Source: Beverwykella pulmonaria
Lineage: Eukaryota > Ascomycota > Dothideomycetes > Pleosporales > Melanommataceae
NCBI GenBank assembly: GCA_001599595.1
Contig: BCHH01000011.1
Span: 579,894-643,893, forward strand
DNA length: 64,000 nucleotides
Direction: 5' to 3'
Under the pieces are notes generated by a model. The model made no database searches and had not been told where the DNA came from. It saw nothing but the letters and a program-made list of their open reading frames with translations. Shown piece by piece: positions 57,846 through 64,000 of this stretch. Position numbers and translations under genes: made by a program. How positions within the stretch are numbered: position 1 is the first letter of the stretch; every line of letters starts with the position of its first letter.

Positions 57846-58780
57846 TCATTTGCTTCTCAGATTCGCGGCATCAATTATAGCCGCCTCATCACCGGCTAAT
57901 TCAGATCGCGACACTCCTCCAGACTCTACAGGCATGTGATTTCCGTCCAGCTCGACCGGCGGAAGTTCCTGTGCATAAACTACATTTGCACCTGCCTTCT
58001 CAATGTGTGGCTCACTGAAAACCTTTCCCTCCCTCTGTTTCCTCAGCTTCCAAAACAAAGCCCAGATTAAAGCCAAAAGGAAAATTACCACTGGAACGCC
58101 AACACCAATTCCAATCTTCGCTGCCGTTGGAAAGCCATTACTTGGTGCTGGAGAATTCGTGTTCGAGGGTGTGGGAGCATAATCGGAGCGGAATATGGCG
58201 GAGTTTGTTTGAGTCGTGGATTGAGTATTTGGCAGGGGAGTTGTAAGTGGCTGAGAAGGTGTGGGTGTAGAGGTGGGCCCAACTGTAGAGGGTCCAACAA
58301 CAGCAGAAGAGGCCGCCGCAATGACACCAGGTTCTGTTATAAACTTCCAGTCAATGACTGAAGATGCTAGGTTCCACGAAAGAGTTGCGATCGGTGTATT
58401 TGCAGCACCAATGAGTGGAAATTCTTGACTTGGCGCAAGGGCCACCCATGGATCCCCTCCGTAGGCGAAATGTAGAAATGTTTGAGAGGGTAACATTGGA
58501 TCATAGAAAAATGTAAGTTTGTTTATAGGTGGTGGCAGAGTTGCAGTAGCAACTGGAATGACTAAAATGAGTGATGTCATCTTAGAGGATTGATTCTCAA
58601 GGTCGTCAGGATCTCAGTGCTTGTTATAAGGTTCAAAAGCGGCGGCTGGCAAGTTGGTGTCAACGACTTCTCCGTTTAATATGAGCAATTGAGGAGAGAA
58701 AGGGAAAGAAGACAAGTTAGGCCCAAGAAATGGATCATATGTTTTGAAGACGCGTGACTATGTTTTCGCACTGTATCCCC
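57846..58780 (-). pseudogene. surface membrane protein with Ser/Thr/Pro stalk, two in-frame stops
   Basis: The open part (58580-57846, 244 codons) has an ectodomain piece (LTFFYDPMLPSQTFLHFAYG), a Thr/Pro/Ser-rich stalk and one transmembrane helix (IGIGVGVPVVIFLLALIWAL). A cytosolic tail ends in AAIIDAANLRSK. Upstream in the same frame, coding-like sequence continues (SRVFKTYDPFLGPNLSSFPF, LLILNGEVVDTNLPAAAFEP) but holds TGA at 58616-58614 and TAG at 58760-58758, both explainable as C to T changes. The gene is either recently inactivated or restarts at 58580. A sensor or adhesin role is only suggested by the layout. Confidence 0.5.
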
Positions 58781-58929
58781 CTGAGAATAAATACCCAAGA
58801 CAGTTTGTGCTTACTATTATTGCGGCACAGCAAACATCAGGCAATGCACCCAACCATCACACCGGACTCTAAGCCCAAATTTAAACAAGGGCACTCACCA
58901 AGCTCGTGTTCCACCCCAGCGTCACCAAT

Positions 58930-59427
58930 GATATACTCTTGTATCACTGTTACGTTTCTAATAAGGCATATTCCCGCAGCACCAAACACAAGCGCTTGCG
59001 GCCCCGCTAATAATACTCCAAAAAGGCCCCAGCGGGGGGTTAAGCAAAAGGGCTAGGGCGGCGACTGCCAGGCATGCTGTGCCGCGAGGCTGTGACAAGG
59101 ACGGGAAGCGAGGACGAGGCCAGAGGGCTAGGATGCGTGTCTTAAGAACCTGCCCCGCGAACAGCACGCTGGAGAACCGGCAAACGAAAGAGCAAACAAG
59201 TCGGGTGCCATTGACGAGAAGCACTCTGCAATCTCAGGGGGAAGAAATGTCGTGGATGGCAGGGCACTAAGTTGCATACGCGAGACTACTACCCACGCAA
59301 TGCAAAATCTAAGAGCAATCTCTCTGGTGGCAGAATTACCAAGCAGAGTACTTAATGTGCCCGTTGACATAGGCAGATCATCTCCTAGTCCTTGGAGATT
59401 GTCCAAATCCTGGAGTCTAGGGCTCAC
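58930..59427 (-). pseudogene. degenerate coding blocks, origin uncertain
   Basis: Minus-strand reading shows one block at 59427-59128 with REIALRFCIAWVVVSRMQLS and STTFLPPEIAECFSSMAPDL. After a possible acceptor at about 59055 a second block reads RWGLFGVLLAGPQALVFGAA and GICLIRNVTVIQEYIIGDAG. They look protein-derived but lie in different frames, with stops between. I cannot say whether they belong to one gene or to the neighbouring surface-protein remnant. Confidence 0.3.
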
Positions 59428-59575
59428 CCAGCTGTTGTGATAAAAACTTTAGACGTGGTTCTTAATGGAATTGCTAATCTTGGAGATTTCGCTAGATATA
59501 GCCTTGTCTTCTAATGGCTAAGGGAGTCCACTTTCTATTGCTGGCGATATTGGGCTCGCTTGCGACAGACATAAC

Positions 59576-60444
59576 TTAGGCACTAGCTCCTTTTTCCCAA
59601 TAAATCAAAGCAACTGCACTTGCTTCTTGATGTCTAGCTTTCCCTTCTTTTTGTTTTTTACCTATGCAGAACCACACTATGAAACCTGCAATAAGTGCTC
59701 CCACTATAAGACATCTAATTGCGACGCTAGCGACTGGCTAGCCTGTAAGCCGCCTGGACCTAGTTTGGGGGTTGGTGTCATAGTGACAGATTCACTTGGA
59801 GGATTGGTGATTGTTGGAAGTGCTATTAGATCGGCCGAACTCTGAGGTATGGATGTTGGAATATCCGTGCTCTATATGAGTGGAGAGGTGTTCGTGACAG
59901 GAGCAGATGTTGCGATTGTAGCAGCAAGCGTGAAGAGACTCGCTGAAATCTTGCAGCAATTTCCATCACCACTGCACCACTTGCCTCCCGAACAGCTTCT
60001 GACAGGAGCATTTTCGTTCTTCCACTATGCTGTCATCAGCGCAACTTCCCTTTTATCGTGGACTTACCAAGTCGAAATTACAAACATCCTTCAAACAGTA
60101 CGCTGGCAAGAGTTAGAAAACGTCAAACATAATCGTATAATCCCACTCTTACGGCTCTCCCACGTAGGATCTGTACAGCCCTGTCTCCACCACAATTTTG
60201 CTGGCTGCTCGTTCCCCACTTGACCCTCCCAGTTCTGACAAAGTCCGTTCGTCTCACAGATATCGTTCGCAACATTGGTCTCGCCCACTCCAGAGTGATT
60301 TGTGCCGCAGCATACTGAGTCTCGCGTCGTGTCATTGTTGCAAGGCTGGTACGCGTTATTTGTAATTCGGGTGCCGTTGCGCGAGTAGCAGGTGGCGGTC
60401 GCCAGGGACATCCATGTGGAAAGAAGGACGACGACGAAATACAT
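59576..60444 (-). pseudogene. cysteine-rich receptor-like protein with premature stop and frameshift
   Basis: Exons 60444-60153, 60102-60068 and 60024 onward join in frame. A signal peptide (MYFVVVLLSTWMSLATATC) is followed by a Cys-rich ectodomain: TCYSRNGTRITNNAYQPCNN, DSVCCGTN, ICETNGLCQNW, QGCTDPTWESPYC, CSGGKWCSGDGNCC. A TAG at 59874-59872 stops it. The stalk continues beyond in frame (TDIPTSIPQSSADLIALPTI), and a transmembrane helix (IVGALIAGFIVWFCIGKKQ) lies one frame away. In Pezizomycotina this layout is a common surface protein with a short cytosolic tail. As it stands only a 159-residue secreted form could be made. Confidence 0.55.
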
Positions 60445-60736
60445 CGAGGTAAATTACTGGATTGAGAGGAAAGAGGCGATACTCTCTTGAGAGTGAAGAG
60501 TGAATTTTCATCGCCATGTTTGGACCCCATGTGCGACATGGAAAGCGGCACAGCAAAAGGGACGGCATGTGCAACGAGCAGTCAATTTCCAATGGATAAG
60601 CGCTCGCTACCTTCAACCCAAAATTTCACGTCATAGGCTAAATTCAACGCTATCTCTCAGGAGAAAGTGAACTTGAAAATTTTTTTTTTCACTTGCCACC
60701 TATTATCTGTCATATTTTTCACTACAAACTGCCATA

Positions 60737-60910
60737 AGTACATCTCATGGCCTGACCCTTGCATATTTCCAACAGCACCCGAAATATTGACATTACAAAG
60801 AGGTTTCGATCTAACCGCCTTGATATCCTTAAAGAACACCTTACAAGTATCATACTCTTCCAGATTCACTGAATTAAGCGGCGCTCCACTACATTCAGCA
60901 TTATCAAAGA
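60737..60910. repeat. direct repeat copy 2 (remnant of a small protein gene)
   Basis: Partner of 57410-57590, same orientation, about 3.3 kb apart. In minus-strand reading, NLEEYDTCKVFFKDIKAVRS and GHEMYLWQFVV stay open, but a TAG sits directly before VFDNAEC. Confidence 0.6.
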
Positions 60911-61886
60911 CCTAGAACTCAATAGCTTTGTTCCCTGCAAACGCGCTCATCTTCTTAAACTACCTCTGCATTTGATTTTAGTACGGGGGGTTCTAGCTGC
61001 TTATAGAGCACCTCCCTGTCGGCTCGCAGCGTGAGTTGACAGACCAATGTTATGTGGCCGAGCTTGGATGTATGAATCACCTGGGCGACTTGATGTCAAT
61101 GTCGACTCTCTGCAATTCGATTTTGGGCAAACTGAATCTGTACAGTAGACATTTCTATTCATATCAAAAGGTGCGTCTATTAATACAGCGCTGTATTGCA
61201 AAGCCTCTAAGCCTTTGAGTGCTTGGAGGGAGTGTCGAGAAGTTCATAAGCTTGTGGCGTCTCTGTAGTTACTCAGATGAAGTACAAGCGATTCAGGCTA
61301 GACGAGATGAGCAGAAGAGAAGGAGATAGAGGAGTCAGAAAGAACATAAAACAATGTTTAAGGGGGCCGGCTGCGCCTTGTCGAAAGCGAAGGAGGCCTA
61401 AAGTAGGTCAAGCTTCCACAACGGACATGTATTGAACATACAAGTCGCAGATGAGGGACACAATACCGTCGGCTTCATGCAAGAGTATCCTTTCTGAACT
61501 TCGGCAAAGAGAGGATAAGTTCGCAAACGACGGAAGAGAGATGGAATGGTTGTCGTTGAGTTCTATTTAGCTGCTTGCGTCACTGGTCCCTGTGCACGGG
61601 CCATAATCGCCAAGAACGGCCCAGATACGACCTGGTGAGGCTGCGACATTGACATTCAACCACACCACCAACGACGCATCCCTCCATCACCGCTTCACTA
61701 ACGTCTACGAACCGTCACTGCGTGCTTTACATACACATCCGCCCTCTCCCCAGCTACCCGCTCGCGCGCCAGATCGGGGTTCAGTCGCAGCTTCCGATAA
61801 GCTACCCGCCTCCTCAACACACCCCGACGCCTCAACCCACATCTATTGCCCACCATGGTCAAGCCCGTGGTATCCGCTATGAACGC
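60911..61886. other. intergenic
   Basis: No supported gene; includes the leader of the small membrane protein gene, with an in-frame but featureless upstream extension to 61722. Confidence 0.45.
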
Positions 61887-62349
61887 ATGGACATGGTAAT
61901 TATGCTGTCAGAATTGGGAGAGGAATGGGATGCTGACTGGAACAGCGTCGTCCTGTCCGTGTTCGCCATCGTGATTTTGAGCGTTATTGGCGCACTGTTT
62001 AAGGTACGTCACACGTCACCTCCCTTGCCACGCAGAGCCCAGGAAGAGATAGTTTCGTTTCCGGAAGAGAAGGGCATGGGAGTTGATTTGGATGATGTAC
62101 AGAAGCTGACGAGGATCTCACAGTCGAATAGCCACATGATGCTTGGTTCGGAAGAGGATCCCAAGGACGGCGGCGCAGTTGCTGGAGCTGTGTTTGGGGC
62201 TGTCGTGATATATGCTGTATGTCCACTCTCAAGAACCTCTGCTCAAAGCACCTGTCCTAACAGCAAACCAGGGCTTCTTCGTTTTCTGCGGCTTCCAAGC
62301 CTTTCTCCACATTCGCGAAAGCCGACGCGGCGCGATAAGCCTCTCATGA
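61887..62349 (+). CDS. small conserved membrane protein, two helices (95 aa)
   Basis: Three exons: 61887-62003, 62124-62216 and 62272-62349. The start at 61887 gives MDMVIMLSELGEEWDADWN, then a helix (VVLSVFAIVILSVIGALF), a loop with HMMLGSEEDPKDGG and a second helix (AVAGAVFGAVVIYA, then GFFVFCGFQAFLHI). A basic C-terminus RESRRGAISLS follows. I recall a similar layout in uncharacterised fungal proteins, but I cannot name a function. Exon joins are all phase 0 with good donors (GTACGT, GTATGT). Confidence 0.68.
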
Positions 62350-63058
62350 TCCTCCGCTGTAATCTTAACCTCCTCTTCCATGCTCCTCCTATACACATTA
62401 CCACGTTTTGACTTCTTGGCATGAATAATCGCTCCCTTGGACATACCATAGTCTTTTCCTACATTGTATGCTTTGGCGGTGCAGCAACGACGTCTGCAGG
62501 ATAATTGTACTTGTTACTTAGATTACATGGCGTTCAGTCGGCTCGGCCCGGCTCGGCTCTTTCAATAGCATGATGGATGAGAGGTTTTGCGAATGTAGAT
62601 CCTGTCTTTCACCCAGCGCGATATATAGAAATTTCAGTCATCTCCATTTGTGATATCTCATGCATACTATCAACACACGCTCGCGACGGGAAGCCCTGGA
62701 GGAATCGAAGGATACATATATGTCGCACAGAATCTTGGGAACGATTTCCCTCTGGACCTTTCACGCATATGCACGACGCTCGAGCATAGTGGTACAACCC
62801 TAGACCGATTGTATGAAAATACAGCTTGTAGCTTGTAGCTTGTGGTATAGACGCACTGAGTTGAGTTGTGCATGCCCTGGAAGGCATAATGATTGGCGCA
62901 GGCCCATGGTGTGACAAGGCTTTGTTATCGATAAGCCCGGGAACGATTTCGGAATAATTCCAAGCTGCGTGTCCACAACTCCTTCCTCCACCACTACGCT
63001 CACCCCCCCTCACACAACACCACCACCCACCGAAAAGACCTAATTCAATTTGCGCGCC
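62350..63058. other. intergenic
   Basis: Promoter region of the Sec72-like gene; overlapping short frames lack features. Confidence 0.45.
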
Positions 63059-63667
63059 ATGGATTCTGACACTTTCACGCTCCTCCCCCTCCAACTGGAC
63101 CCATCATCGGCCACCAAGCCCATCACCGCAATAGGCATGTCTAGCCATGCCCTGACGACCGAACTCGACGCTCTGAACAAACTCCACGCGCAACTTCTCA
63201 GCGTCGACACTCCCACCAAGACACCACCCCCCCCAGTTCCCGTCAACCCCAAGCGCAGCGCCGCAATCGGAAAACTACGCGAATCTGGTAACGCTGCGTT
63301 CCGCAAAGCAGACTACCCCGCGGCCGTCAACTACTACGGGCTCGCGATCCAGATGGCGCTCGGCCGCCCGCACTGGGAGCCCTCGGGCCTTGTGCGCGAG
63401 GAGGTGTCGGGGCTGCTGTCGAATAGGGCGCAGGCGAATATGGCGCAGCAGAATTGGGCCGAGGGCGCCGTGGATGCAGAGGCAAGCGTGGAGATGAAGA
63501 AGGTGGCTAATGCGAAGGGCTGGTGGAGGAGGGGGAAATGCTTGCTCGAGATGGGCAGGCTGGAGGAGGCGGAGGTTTGGGTCAAGCAGGGTCTGGAGTT
63601 CGAGGCTACTGAGCATGATCTTGTTTCCCTGAAAGAGGAGATTGAGGCAAAAAAGAAGAAGCAGTAA
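63059..63667 (+). CDS. SEC72: Sec72-like TPR protein of the ER translocon
   Basis: Single-exon, 202-residue protein starting at MDSDTFTLLPLQL in a GCCATGG context. PPPPVPVNPKRSAAIGKLRE leads into tetratricopeptide repeats (ESGNAAFRKADYPAAVNYYG, LLSNRAQANMAQQNWAEGAV, GWWRRGKCLLEMGRLEEAEV). This matches fungal Sec72, a cytosolic subunit of the Sec62/Sec63 complex that supports post-translational import into the ER. Length and domain layout fit the Pezizomycotina form. It ends in a lysine-rich tail. Confidence 0.85.
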   Translation: MDSDTFTLLPLQLDPSSATKPITAIGMSSHALTTELDALNKLHAQLLSVDTPTKTPPPPVPVNPKRSAAIGKLRESGNAAFRKADYPAAVNYYGLAIQMALGRPHWEPSGLVREEVSGLLSNRAQANMAQQNWAEGAVDAEASVEMKKVANAKGWWRRGKCLLEMGRLEEAEVWVKQGLEFEATEHDLVSLKEEIEAKKKKQ

Positions 63668-64000
63668 ATGGGCTCTGGGGAGGAGCTGAGGACACAGTAG
63701 GGGCAACGATGACGAACAAGCTCATCTCAAGAAGGAATGCATTGCGAGGCGTTAGGAATCAGGATCTTCCGGTGTACATTTTCATGGTCGAGCGTATATT
63801 CCTAGACTGCTGGGTGAGTCGTTGGTTATCGGCTTGTTTTGCGCGGAATCTTGCAGCCGGGACTGAAAAATGACAGCGCGTGTATGATCTAGCATCCCTT
63901 TATAACGATTACTTCATGCTGTTTGCTCTGTCTCTATGGAAGCTTATGATACTCTTCTTCCCTGCTAATTGTCACCCTATAAAGCTTCAAATCACAATAT
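63668..64000. other. 3' flank of the Sec72-like gene
   Basis: No feature seen to the edge of the window. Confidence 0.5.

Noticed and set aside
1..64000. CRISPR arrays, rRNA genes, PKS or NRPS genes
   Set aside because: No regularly spaced direct repeats, rRNA or megasynthase motifs were seen; the nuclear fungal context also makes CRISPR implausible.

Overview
The window reads as genomic DNA of a filamentous ascomycete (Pezizomycotina). The genes have short spliceosomal introns (about 46-120 bp, one of about 230 bp) with GTRNGT donors and CTRAY-type branch sites. The gene families are typical of that group: UstYa/DUF3328 proteins, PTH11-like rhodopsin-fold membrane proteins, a CorA-like protein, tyrosinase, F-box proteins and a Sec72-like TPR protein. 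Repeats carry dense C:G to T:A transitions at CpA and CpG, the signature of repeat-induced point mutation (RIP). A finer placement is not supported by what I can see. The sequence is not fully finished: a few N bases lie inside the transposon block.

Left part (1-3.9 kb): an ABCB/MDR-type ABC transporter runs off the left edge. Next to it is a short reading frame with a signal peptide whose tail is written by a (GA)n microsatellite. From 3998 to 19420 lies one 15.4-kb hAT transposon with 8-bp target duplications. Two copies of one chromodomain-type Ty3/gypsy retrotransposon are nested inside it in tail-to-tail orientation, each with its own 5-bp target duplication. All transposon genes are broken by stop codons.

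19.4-25 kb: the hAT element ends about 60 bp before the start codon of an intact UstYa-like gene. A second UstYa-like gene 1.8 kb on is a frameshifted remnant. Between them, on the other strand, is an unlisted two-exon gene for a 66-residue pre-peptide with a signal sequence and two dibasic sites that delimit two 13-residue units. Without the transposon, transporter, secreted peptides and UstYa genes would form one compact locus of the kind seen for fungal ribosomal peptides (inference). At 24.5 kb is a tRNA-Gly(GCC) gene whose T loop is interrupted by a 53-bp, spliceosomal-intron-like insert.

25-37.4 kb is an ordinary gene-rich stretch: a coiled-coil protein, a GFA/CENP-V zinc enzyme, a large nine-exon CorA-like membrane protein, a copper amine oxidase and an F-box protein. 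37.4-53.4 kb is accessory: a dead Zn2Cys6-type regulator, a secreted tyrosinase, a PTH11-like protein, a serine/threonine-rich probable GPI protein, a P450 remnant, an F-box-like protein, then a UstYa-like gene convergent with a second PTH11-like gene. 53.4-61 kb is gene-poor, with a tiny secreted protein and several decayed surface-protein genes. 61.9-64 kb returns to core genes (a small two-helix membrane protein and Sec72).

Exon structures were worked out by hand from splice signals and reading-frame continuity. Names rest on recognised motifs, not on database searches.
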